A stretch of DNA of 62,977 bases, taken from IMG/VR virus record IMGVR_UViG_3300022821_000003, positions 1 to 62,977 of that record, one strand, 5' to 3'. Source of the stretch: a virus. The position numbers and the translations under genes are program-made. This document shows, one piece after another, positions 56,233 through 62,977 of this stretch. Positions within the stretch are counted from its first letter, which is position 1. Every line of letters starts with the position of its first letter. Under the pieces are notes generated by a model. It had not been told where the DNA came from and did not search any database. It worked only from the letters and a program-made list of their open reading frames with translations.

Positions 56233-56715
56233 ATGAACAAAACTTGTATTTTATGTGGAGAAATCTACGAAAGACAAAACAACTGTACTATCGGAATTTG
56301 GAACAAAAGAAAATTTTGTTCGCCAGAATGCTCACAGATAGCTAGGGTAGGAATGAAACATTCTGAAGAAACAAAACAAAAGATTAGGAAAACAAAAACA
56401 GGATCGATACCATGGAATAAGGGTACTGGATATAAAACTAAACTTCAAAAGAAGATTAGGTCTTGTACTAAATATATAGAATGGAGGACATCCATATACG
56501 AAAGAGATAACTGGGTATGCAAAACATGCAATACTAAAGGATTGAAACTCACAGCACATCACATGAAATCTTTTGCACTTATACTAAAGGAATATAAGAT
56601 TAAAACATTATATGAAGCAGAAGATTGTGATAAGTTGTGGGATTTGGACAATGGAGTTACGCTCTGTCATGAGTGTCATAAACTAACGGATAGTTATGGC
56701 AAAAACATTAACTAG
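56233..56715 (+). CDS. free-standing HNH homing endonuclease
   Basis: 160 residues from ATG 56233 (an upstream in-frame start at 56179 lies in the hairpin). Zinc ribbon CILC...FCSPEC, NUMOD3 (EETKQKIRKTKTG, PWNKGTG), HNH core CKTC...TAHHMKSF...N...CHECHK. Very similar in layout to the 22766 enzyme. Inserted between capsid and beta-helix genes. Confidence 0.8.
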   Translation: MNKTCILCGEIYERQNNCTIGIWNKRKFCSPECSQIARVGMKHSEETKQKIRKTKTGSIPWNKGTGYKTKLQKKIRSCTKYIEWRTSIYERDNWVCKTCNTKGLKLTAHHMKSFALILKEYKIKTLYEAEDCDKLWDLDNGVTLCHECHKLTDSYGKNIN

Positions 56716-56767
56716 TATCTCACTTACTGGGTGAGGGTAAACTATTAAACATAAACAGCTTAAACAA

Positions 56768-57748
56768 ATGATAAAAAATAGAAATATTGCTCCAGATGCA
56801 GCTATCTCCATTTCGAAAGTTATGGGTGCTGGAATGCTAGGAGCAGGAAGAATCTTGTATGTAGCACCAGCTTCATCAGCTTCTTACTCACGTTGGAATG
56901 GAACTGTTCCATCTTCAGATTTATACACTACCATTGCAGCAGCTTATGCTCAGGTAGTTACAAATAGGAATGATGTTATTGTTCTTTCTCCAGATGGTCA
57001 CGCTCAAACAGAAATGTTATCTCTTTCAAAGAATAGGTTTCATATCATAGGAGCTGACGCTGGCGGACGATACCAAGGAGCTAGATGTAGAATCACAATG
57101 GGCACAACTGGTGTCGCTACAGACTTAGCAGTAATGCAAAACACTGGAGTAGGTGTTAGCTTTACTAATATTAAATTTGATAGTTCGAGTGAAACAACAG
57201 AAAGTTTGTACTCAGTTATCGAAGCAGGTGAATACGCAAAGTATGAAGGTTGTGAGTTCTATAAGTCAACTGACTTAGACGGGGACCAAGCAGCAGAATT
57301 AGTACTTAACGGAGACACTGCACTATTTAGAAATTGTGCATTTGGTTCAACATCAAACATTGTTGCAGATGCAAAAATTAGACCTAATGTACTTCTTACT
57401 GGAGGTATTGTTAGTGGAAAGAAATGTAGAGATTCAATCTTTGACGATTGTATTTTCTTATCTAAAGCAGGTGGTAATGAGCATAATGCTGTATACGGTG
57501 CCAACGCAACAGATGTAGAAAGAATGTTACAATTTAAAGGATGTACTTTCTTCAATAACCCACTTTCAGCCGCAACTCCTGATGCAGCTATTGCTTTCGG
57601 AGCAGCACAAACAGAAGGAGCAGTTTTCTGCGACACAAACTGTGCAGTAGTAAACATAGTCGTTATGGGAACAACTGGACAGAACATTTTTGTTGTGTCA
57701 CAGGATGGTTCAACTTATTCAACTGCTGGATTATCAGTAGCTTCTTAA
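56768..57748 (+). CDS. beta-helix head decoration or minor capsid protein
   Basis: 326 residues, starts MIKNRNIAPDAAISISKVMGAG, then repeated short beta runs with polar turns (CRITMG, VSFTNIKFDSS, YEGCEFYKS, FRNCAFGS, IFDDCIFLS, FKGCTFFNN), the CxF pattern of right-handed parallel beta-helices. Located after capsid, so a decoration protein or head fibre is likely. Confidence 0.65.
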   Translation: MIKNRNIAPDAAISISKVMGAGMLGAGRILYVAPASSASYSRWNGTVPSSDLYTTIAAAYAQVVTNRNDVIVLSPDGHAQTEMLSLSKNRFHIIGADAGGRYQGARCRITMGTTGVATDLAVMQNTGVGVSFTNIKFDSSSETTESLYSVIEAGEYAKYEGCEFYKSTDLDGDQAAELVLNGDTALFRNCAFGSTSNIVADAKIRPNVLLTGGIVSGKKCRDSIFDDCIFLSKAGGNEHNAVYGANATDVERMLQFKGCTFFNNPLSAATPDAAIAFGAAQTEGAVFCDTNCAVVNIVVMGTTGQNIFVVSQDGSTYSTAGLSVAS

Positions 57749-57797
57749 AAACTTATATTTTTAAGTTCTTTATTCGCTCCTTAATTATAGGGAGCGA
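57744..57797 (+). terminator. two hairpins between beta-helix gene and next gene
   Basis: CTTAAAAA/TTTTTAAG (57744-57765), then TCGCTCC/GGAGCGA (57774-57797). The first, A/T-rich, resembles a weak terminator; the second lacks a T-tract. Confidence 0.4.
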
Positions 57798-57833
57798 GAC
57801 TAAGGGCTTAAGAAATAATTAATAATAAACATT

Positions 57834-58121
57834 ATGAAAATTAGAAACAATGGTTCTGACTTTAAAATCACATATGATTCTAAAGAATATGAAATTAAAA
57901 AAGGAGAAATGGAAGTTACTGACGAAGGGTTAGCAACATTCATCATCAAGAAAGCAAGAGCTTGGGGATTCAATGTTGAAAAGACAGGTCTTTCAAGCAA
58001 AGAATTAGTACAACCTATAGAGGCAATTAAAGAAGTTAAAGCAGAGAAAGAAGACGTCAAAGAAGACGTTAAAGAGGAAGTTAAAGCAGAGAAAGAAGAT
58101 AAAAAGAAAACTAAAAAATAA
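57834..58121 (+). CDS. small structural-module protein with charged repeat tail
   Basis: 95 residues: KITYDSKEYEIKKGEMEVTDE beta region and a Lys/Glu repeat tail (KAEKEDVKEDVKEEVKAEKED). A hypothetical head protein by position. Confidence 0.5.
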   Translation: MKIRNNGSDFKITYDSKEYEIKKGEMEVTDEGLATFIIKKARAWGFNVEKTGLSSKELVQPIEAIKEVKAEKEDVKEDVKEEVKAEKEDKKKTKK

Positions 58122-58126
58122 AAACT

Positions 58127-58438
58127 ATGAAAGATGTATTAAGAAACTATGATAAGTTACTTACATATAAAAAGAACCTAGACGGTTCGGTAGATATAAT
58201 AAGAAAGAGTCCATTTGATACCCAGAAAGAGCACAACCTTTTCAAGATATCTAATCAATATATTGGGAGTGCTAACTGGGTATTGAGAAAGTTGATTAGC
58301 ATGGACACGACTAAATATGATTTAGTTGGGAATGCTATGAGACATAATTGGGCTATAAGAGAAAGAAGAGACTCACGTAACATGCATGAAGACTTAGCAG
58401 AATTCATGGTAAGTGGTGGCTCTACTTTCATAAATTAA
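58127..58438 (+). CDS. hypothetical structural-module protein
   Basis: 103 residues, YDKLLTYKKNLDGSVDIIRKSPFDT... ending VSGGSTFIN. Similar small proteins are found with phage head or tail genes. Unknown role. Confidence 0.5.
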   Translation: MKDVLRNYDKLLTYKKNLDGSVDIIRKSPFDTQKEHNLFKISNQYIGSANWVLRKLISMDTTKYDLVGNAMRHNWAIRERRDSRNMHEDLAEFMVSGGSTFIN

Positions 58439-58442
58439 AAAT

Positions 58443-58844
58443 ATGATTGCAATAACAAAAACACTCGATGGAGTTACCCTAGAGTCTGATGCAGCAGCTA
58501 CGCAAGCAGCAGCATCTAGAGTACAAGTTGATACACAGGATAAAAGTCAATTAAACTTTACATGTTACTATACAACTGGTTCAGCTGAAACAAGTAATTC
58601 ATGTAGTGTTATGGTTGAAGGATATGATGGAACAGACTGGGTTCAAGTAGGAGAACATTCAATAACTACTGGAGATGCAACTTATGTTCCAACAATCTTC
58701 GTGATTGCAGGAGCAGCAGCAGCTACAGAATATCCAGCACATTTTTCTGTAGATATAGCCTTTACAAAAGTAAGGTTTAGTGCATTAGAGGCTGGAGTAT
58801 CAGCAAATAAAGGAACAGTTACAATAATAGCATTAGCACAATAA
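58443..58844 (+). CDS. beta-rich structural protein
   Basis: 133 residues, Ala/Thr/Ser-rich beta pattern (TCYYTTGSAETSNSCSVMVEGYDGTDWVQVG), typical of small virion beta-sandwich proteins. Stop is 1 nt from the next gene. Function inferred by composition and context. Confidence 0.55.
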   Translation: MIAITKTLDGVTLESDAAATQAAASRVQVDTQDKSQLNFTCYYTTGSAETSNSCSVMVEGYDGTDWVQVGEHSITTGDATYVPTIFVIAGAAAATEYPAHFSVDIAFTKVRFSALEAGVSANKGTVTIIALAQ

Positions 58845-58845
58845 T

Positions 58846-59091
58846 ATGAATATATATAAAAAGCTAATTAAGATTGGCAATGAAAAACAAAAATCCCTAT
58901 CATTTGATAAGGCAACATTAGTAAAAATATTCAAAGGTGCTATGATTTCGGCAACTGGAGCATTCGCTCTATATGTACTTAATTTTGTCGGTAGCATGGA
59001 ATTTACAAATATACACTTAGCTTCGTTGGTTGCTTTTGGTATACCATTCTTAGTAAACTTAGTTAAAGAGTTTATGAAGGGAACCAAGTAA
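58846..59091 (+). CDS. small membrane protein, holin-like
   Basis: 81 residues with two hydrophobic helices (about 33-50 and 58-74) and a basic C-terminus (VKEFMKGTK), the layout of class II holins. Next gene is also membrane-anchored and a lysis-type set follows. Holin role is inferred. Confidence 0.55.
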   Translation: MNIYKKLIKIGNEKQKSLSFDKATLVKIFKGAMISATGAFALYVLNFVGSMEFTNIHLASLVAFGIPFLVNLVKEFMKGTK

Positions 59092-59092
59092 T

Positions 59093-59404
59093 ATGACAGA
59101 CTTTTTAACAAAAGAAGAAGCAAAAGCAGCGCAAGATGCTTGTTATAAAACAAACATAAGACCAATTATGAATGAGCTAAAGGAACTAAAAACTGATCTC
59201 AAAGGTTTTGGGAAGGAGTTTAATGACTTCAAAGCAGAGCTTAAAGAAATAGTAGCAGTGATACCATATCAAATACATGCAAGTATAATTGAAGAGGCTG
59301 ATAGAAAATATGCATCTAAGTTGACGCAAAGAATGATGTACGGATTAGCAACAATAATTTTGATAGCATTTATAGGAGGACTTGTTACACTAGTGATAAA
59401 ATAA
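59093..59404 (+). CDS. coiled-coil membrane protein (XhlA-like)
   Basis: 103 residues: coiled coil (NELKELKTDLKGFGKEFNDFKAELK) and a C-terminal membrane helix (MYGLATIILIAFIGGLVTLVI), resembling hemolysin XhlA-type lysis accessory proteins. Adjacent to the holin-like gene by 1 nt. Confidence 0.6.
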   Translation: MTDFLTKEEAKAAQDACYKTNIRPIMNELKELKTDLKGFGKEFNDFKAELKEIVAVIPYQIHASIIEEADRKYASKLTQRMMYGLATIILIAFIGGLVTLVIK

Positions 59405-59426
59405 TAAACTAAATAAACGAAAAAGT

Positions 59427-61118
59427 ATGAAGATAAGAAAAGCGATATTATTGCCTGATATACATTATCCAGAGCATTCTAAATCAAGTATGAATTTAGT
59501 TAAGAAGTTTATAAAAGACTTCAAACCAGACGAGATAATATATCAAGGAGATAATCTAGATATGGATGTTATATCTCACTGGAATAAAGATAAGAAAAGA
59601 AAAGTAGAACTAAAGAGATTAAAGAATGATTACGATGGTTTTGACAGAGACATTCTAAAACCGATAGAGAGCTTAGTAGGGAAGAAAACAAAGTTTGTAT
59701 GGTTAAATGGAAATCATGAGGACTGGGCTAACCAATACTTAGACAAGAATCCAGAATTAGAAGGGATTGTAGAACCAGAAATATGTCTCAACTTAGAGAA
59801 AAGAGGATACGAGTTTATCCCATTCAACAAAATATATAAGCTTGGTAAACTTAATATCATACATGGATATTATACAAGTAAGTATCATGCAGCTAAGACT
59901 TTAGATGTATTTGGAGAAAGTGTGGCGTATGGACACTGTTTTGATGATAAAACAGAGCTACTGACAAAAGATGGCTGGAAGTACATCAAAGACGTTTCAT
60001 TGGACGAAGAGATAATAACATCGAATTTAAACAAAGATGTTTTAGAATATAACAAAATAGAAAAGATATATAAATACAATAACTATAAAAAATTAGTCAA
60101 GATAAAAAGTCGTTCATTCGACTTATTAGTCACACCAGACCATGGAGTTGTTAATTTCAATAGTAATAATGAACCTGTTCTTTTAAAGGCATCAGAGGTT
60201 ACAGACAAAAATTACGCTAAATTTAAAATTTGTGGGGAATTAAAAAGAGATGGAGTGGATTTAACAGATGATGAATTATCATTGATTGTATGGATAACAG
60301 CAGATGGATCGTTCGATGGAAGAACAGGAATAAGATTTCACTTAAAAAAGGATAGGAAAATAAAGTATTTAAGTCATTTATTGACTAAAATGGGAATAGG
60401 GTTTAGCAGCAAAAAGACAAAAATAGGAACTACAAGAATCTACTTTAATTTAGAAAGGTATAAAGACAATAAGAAAATAATACCATTATTTGATTTCAGT
60501 TCATGCAAAAAGAAAGTTCTGCCGTCAATAATCAGGGGTTGTAATTTGGAACAAGCGAAATTATTATTATATGAATATTCAATAACAGACGGATGCAGAG
60601 TAGCTTTTGGGTCATACCAACTTTCTACATCGAAAGAAGTAGAAGCAGATATATTACAAGAAGTTTTTGTCACGAATGGAATGAGATGTAATAAATTAGA
60701 GAGGATACGTGATGGAGTGCAAAATAATAGTTTTATTTTGTCGGTTAACACAAACACAAACCCAGTTGAATTTAAGACAAATAATATAGAAACTGTTGGA
60801 TATTCTGGTGATGTCATGTGTGTCACCGTTAAAAACCACACATTGTTAGTCAGACGAAACGGGAGAACATGTATAACACAGAACACACACAGTCCACAAA
60901 TGCAAGCCAAAGTCAAACCTATAGACACACAAGAATTTCATGCAGCATATGGGTTACCATGCTTAGCAGACCTAGCACCAGACTATATGCATAACAGACC
61001 CAGTGCATGGATAAATGGATTTGGAGTTGTATATATAATGCCAGACGGAACATTTAACTTATATACAATAATAATAGTTAATAATAGATTTGTTTTTAAT
61101 AACAAGCTATATAAATAA
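59427..61118 (+). CDS. calcineurin-like metallophosphoesterase with intein
   Basis: 563 residues before splicing. Extein N-part: DIH (11-13), GDN (41-43), GNHED (95-99), and VAYGH ending at residue 170. Extein C-part: THSPQMQAKVK. Joined, these give GHTHSPQ, the last metal-binding motif of the metallophosphoesterase fold. Spliced enzyme is about 247 residues. Substrate unknown; similar phage proteins lie near tail genes. The intein lies inside the active site, so the unspliced form must be inactive. Confidence 0.85.
   Translation: MKIRKAILLPDIHYPEHSKSSMNLVKKFIKDFKPDEIIYQGDNLDMDVISHWNKDKKRKVELKRLKNDYDGFDRDILKPIESLVGKKTKFVWLNGNHEDWANQYLDKNPELEGIVEPEICLNLEKRGYEFIPFNKIYKLGKLNIIHGYYTSKYHAAKTLDVFGESVAYGHCFDDKTELLTKDGWKYIKDVSLDEEIITSNLNKDVLEYNKIEKIYKYNNYKKLVKIKSRSFDLLVTPDHGVVNFNSNNEPVLLKASEVTDKNYAKFKICGELKRDGVDLTDDELSLIVWITADGSFDGRTGIRFHLKKDRKIKYLSHLLTKMGIGFSSKKTKIGTTRIYFNLERYKDNKKIIPLFDFSSCKKKVLPSIIRGCNLEQAKLLLYEYSITDGCRVAFGSYQLSTSKEVEADILQEVFVTNGMRCNKLERIRDGVQNNSFILSVNTNTNPVEFKTNNIETVGYSGDVMCVTVKNHTLLVRRNGRTCITQNTHSPQMQAKVKPIDTQEFHAAYGLPCLADLAPDYMHNRPSAWINGFGVVYIMPDGTFNLYTIIIVNNRFVFNNKLYK
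59937..60884 (+). mobile_element. intein with LAGLIDADG endonuclease in phosphoesterase
   Basis: 316 residues, Cys1 (CFDDKTELLTKDGWKYI), block B TPDHG, two LAGLIDADG-like motifs (SLIVWITADGS, LLYEYSITDGC), block F/G SGDVMCVTV... and final ITQN, then Thr+1. Complete splicing and homing layout. Confidence 0.9.
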
Positions 61119-61119
61119 A

Positions 61120-62091
61120 ATGAGAAATACAGGTTTAATATTAGAGAAAGGAATTAAGGATTATATATTCCTTGGATCCAATAGCAAGATCGACAATAAA
61201 ATTATATTAGAAGATGGAGATTGGACTAATTATAAACCAATGAATGAGAAACAGTTTAACAATCTATTTGATACATGGAATTGTGTTGCATTTAGTGCAT
61301 GTAATACGATAGAAACATTCTTTAAATATCTGATAGACAACAACAAGATTAGTAATAATAACTTGGTATGGCTTAAAGATAATGGATACTTAATTAATGG
61401 AGAGGTTAATTTCAGCGATAGATTCGTTGGAGTACAATCAGGAACAAAAGTTGGTGTAGGTAATACTGGAAGTAATGTTGCAAACGCAATCCATGAATAT
61501 GGACTTGTTCCAGAGACACTATTCCCATTCCATGATGGATTATCAGAGGACGATTATTATAAAGAGTCTCCTAAAGAGATGTTAGTTTTAGGACTTGAAT
61601 TCAACAAGAGATTCACTATATTATTTGAATCGTTTTGGATAAAAGATATTGTAGATGCACTAAAGTATTCAGTTGTACAAGTATATGTATATGGATGGAA
61701 AAAGAATGAGGAAGGACTGTACGACAATAAAGATAAAAAAAGCAACCACGCAGTAGCGAGAATAAGGAGTATCACCAAACAAATATTCGATCACTATGAA
61801 CCATATATTAAATCATTAACCACTGATTATTATTATTATCCTTCTGGATATAAATACTCAGTAATAGAAAATATCAACCTTATGAATGTTGAAGATTTTA
61901 CAAAAGAAAACGACCTATTGTTTGTAAGAAACAAAGAAACAGGACAATTTGGTCGGATTATGCAAGGAGAACTTAAAGTAGTAACAACTCAAGATAGAGG
62001 TACTTTAATGCTTTTAGATGAAGCTGTTCGTAAGAATGGTAGGTCTTTAACAGAAGAAGAATGGGATTTTCTTCCTAAAAATGAATTTTAA
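61120..62091 (+). CDS. papain-like cysteine protease / amidase
   Basis: 323 residues from ATG 61120, right after the phosphoesterase stop (an in-frame ATG at 61090 is inside that gene). WNCVAFSACNTIE with Cys55 and SNHAVARIRS with His210 form a C1-type catalytic pair; NCVxFSAxN resembles C1A peptidases. Phage versions act on virion proteins or on peptide cross-links. Exact target unknown. Confidence 0.6.
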   Translation: MRNTGLILEKGIKDYIFLGSNSKIDNKIILEDGDWTNYKPMNEKQFNNLFDTWNCVAFSACNTIETFFKYLIDNNKISNNNLVWLKDNGYLINGEVNFSDRFVGVQSGTKVGVGNTGSNVANAIHEYGLVPETLFPFHDGLSEDDYYKESPKEMLVLGLEFNKRFTILFESFWIKDIVDALKYSVVQVYVYGWKKNEEGLYDNKDKKSNHAVARIRSITKQIFDHYEPYIKSLTTDYYYYPSGYKYSVIENINLMNVEDFTKENDLLFVRNKETGQFGRIMQGELKVVTTQDRGTLMLLDEAVRKNGRSLTEEEWDFLPKNEF

Positions 62092-62108
62092 TAAATAATA
62101 AAAAAACT

Positions 62109-62579
62109 ATGTTTAAAAATAAATTAGGATTAACAGGACGTGTTAAACTAGAAGCACATTATGCTGATGGAAGCTTGAAATGGGCGACTGGTTGGATGAA
62201 GAATACAATTACTAATACTGGTTTAGCAGCAGTTGCTGGACTTATAGGAGATGCAGATACTCAGACAGCTTTTACTTATTTAGAGGTAGGAACAGGTTCT
62301 GCAGCAGCAGCAGCTACACAGACAGCTTTAGAGGCAGCTATCACAGACAGTGGTTTAGCAAGAGCAGCAGCAACAGTAACAAGAGAAACAACAACAGCAA
62401 CTAATGACACACTACAACTATATAAACAATGGTCTGTTAGTGGTACAAAAGTAATAGAAGAAATAGGAATCTTCAATGCAGCTTCAGCAGGGATTATGCT
62501 TGGAAGAAAGGTCACTGGGACTAAATCAGTTGATAGTGGAGAGACTCTCGCAGCAACATATCAGGTAATATTATCATAA
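62109..62579 (+). CDS. hypothetical structural protein upstream of tail fibre
   Basis: 156 residues: KLGLTGRVKLEAHYADGSLKWATGWMKNTITNTG then Ala/Thr-rich beta segments and TYLEVGTGS. The ITNTGLAAVAGLIGD and LEVGTGSAA pattern is common in small phage structural proteins near tail fibres (DUF-type). Role unknown. Confidence 0.6.
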   Translation: MFKNKLGLTGRVKLEAHYADGSLKWATGWMKNTITNTGLAAVAGLIGDADTQTAFTYLEVGTGSAAAAATQTALEAAITDSGLARAAATVTRETTTATNDTLQLYKQWSVSGTKVIEEIGIFNAASAGIMLGRKVTGTKSVDSGETLAATYQVILS

Positions 62580-62600
62580 CAAACTAACTAATAAAAATAT

Positions 62601-62977
62601 ATGGCAACACAATTACCCATATCCTCAAGCCAGTTAAATAGCCCCGATCACTCAAAACTTCATAGAGTGATTGCTTCTGATTCAGCAGCAACGGATGAAC
62701 AGTTTGTTATAGATGGAGATGATGCAATACAAGTCAAGCAGATAGATACTCCAGGAACAGTCCCTGCTTCTGGAAGTAATCAATTATATTTCAAATCAGA
62801 CGATAAGATATATAAGAGAAATAATAGTGGGACTGAAGAAGAGGTAGGAGCAGGCGATGTAACTAAAGTAGGAACACCACTAGACAATCAAATAGGAATA
62901 TGGACTGGAGACGGAACGATTGAGGGAATACCTGGACTTTCTTACACACCAGGAGCAAATCCCCTGCTAGAGGTATC
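62601..62977 (+). CDS. tail fibre (5' part; continues at 3)
   Basis: ATG 62601 begins MATQLPISSSQLNSPDHSKLHRVIA; the frame runs into the repeat and continues at position 3 of this window (62853 equals 3) to the stop at 2438. Joined product about 895 residues with stalk and LamG-like domain. The two parts are one gene. Confidence 0.85.
   Translation, partial: MATQLPISSSQLNSPDHSKLHRVIASDSAATDEQFVIDGDDAIQVKQIDTPGTVPASGSNQLYFKSDDKIYKRNNSGTEEEVGAGDVTKVGTPLDNQIGIWTGDGTIEGIPGLSYTPGANPLLEV
62851..62977. repeat. terminal direct repeat, right copy
   Basis: Exact copy of 1-127. Confidence 0.95.

Noticed and set aside
56128-56767. A fourth group I intron after the capsid gene, hosting the HNH gene at 56233
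   Set aside because: The capsid frame already ends at 56127 and the flanks hold simple hairpins without ribozyme core motifs, so the HNH gene is treated as free-standing.
1-62977. CRISPR array, integrase, insertion sequence, DNA polymerase or replicative helicase
   Set aside because: None could be recognised by reading; no regular spacer-repeat array, no tyrosine or serine recombinase motifs, no DDE transposase, no polymerase A/B motifs or full helicase motifs were seen.
1-62977. Alternative genetic code (TGA or TAG reassigned)
   Set aside because: Stops are mostly TAA; TAG and TGA also end genes (for example 54308 TGA, 28411 TAG), and no long gene needs read-through of them.

Overview
The window is the complete genome of a tailed, double-stranded DNA bacteriophage, or a prophage-like circular contig. 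The first 127 bases are repeated exactly as the last 127, and one tail-fibre gene reads without interruption across that join. The real molecule is therefore a circle (or a circularly permuted unit) of 62,850 bp. The DNA is strongly AT-rich. The host is a bacterium, because several near-consensus sigma-70 promoters (TTGACA, 17-18 bp, TATAAT or TATACT) are present. Shine-Dalgarno sequences are rare: most genes start after an A-rich leader. I cannot name the host. The tail-fibre style (NVGIGT and NTFIG repeats) is common in phages of uncultured bacteria.

There are two transcription arms. The rightward arm runs from about 43.2 kb through the join to 18.03 kb. It holds terminase, chaperonins (GroES/GroEL-like), portal, scaffold, major capsid protein, a beta-helix decoration protein, holin-like proteins, a phosphoesterase, a papain-like protease, tail fibres, tail tube and adaptor proteins, and very large internal virion proteins, one with a J-domain and a zincin motif. 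The leftward arm runs from 42.44 kb down to 18.06 kb. It holds many small early genes, a ubiquitin-like conjugation cassette, tRNA genes, nucleic-acid repair and recombination genes (polynucleotide kinase and phosphatase, RecB/Cas4-like nuclease, RusA-like resolvase, an SSB-like protein), two methyltransferases and HNH nucleases. The arms converge on a bidirectional terminator at 18.03 kb and diverge from a control region at 42.45-43.35 kb. I found no DNA polymerase, replicative helicase, integrase or CRISPR array.

The most striking content is: (1) a phage-encoded Ubl-E2-JAB-E1 cassette (33.95-37.40 kb); (2) ten small early proteins that share a short C-terminal YNxxC(F/H)x(F/Y)(D/E)K signature and are translationally chained; (3) a dense load of selfish elements placed at the most conserved sites: three group I introns in the capsid gene, inteins in the terminase nuclease motif and the phosphoesterase GHTH motif, and a tRNA-Met gene split in its anticodon loop by a PD-(D/E)XK endonuclease gene without a visible ribozyme; (4) a terminase large subunit encoded as two polypeptides with a small gene between them; (5) a repeat-based regulatory layer: a CCACTTAAGTCAC box at about a dozen early gene junctions, a GCTAATRTTAGC palindrome near extended -10 promoters, and several structured untranslated RNAs.
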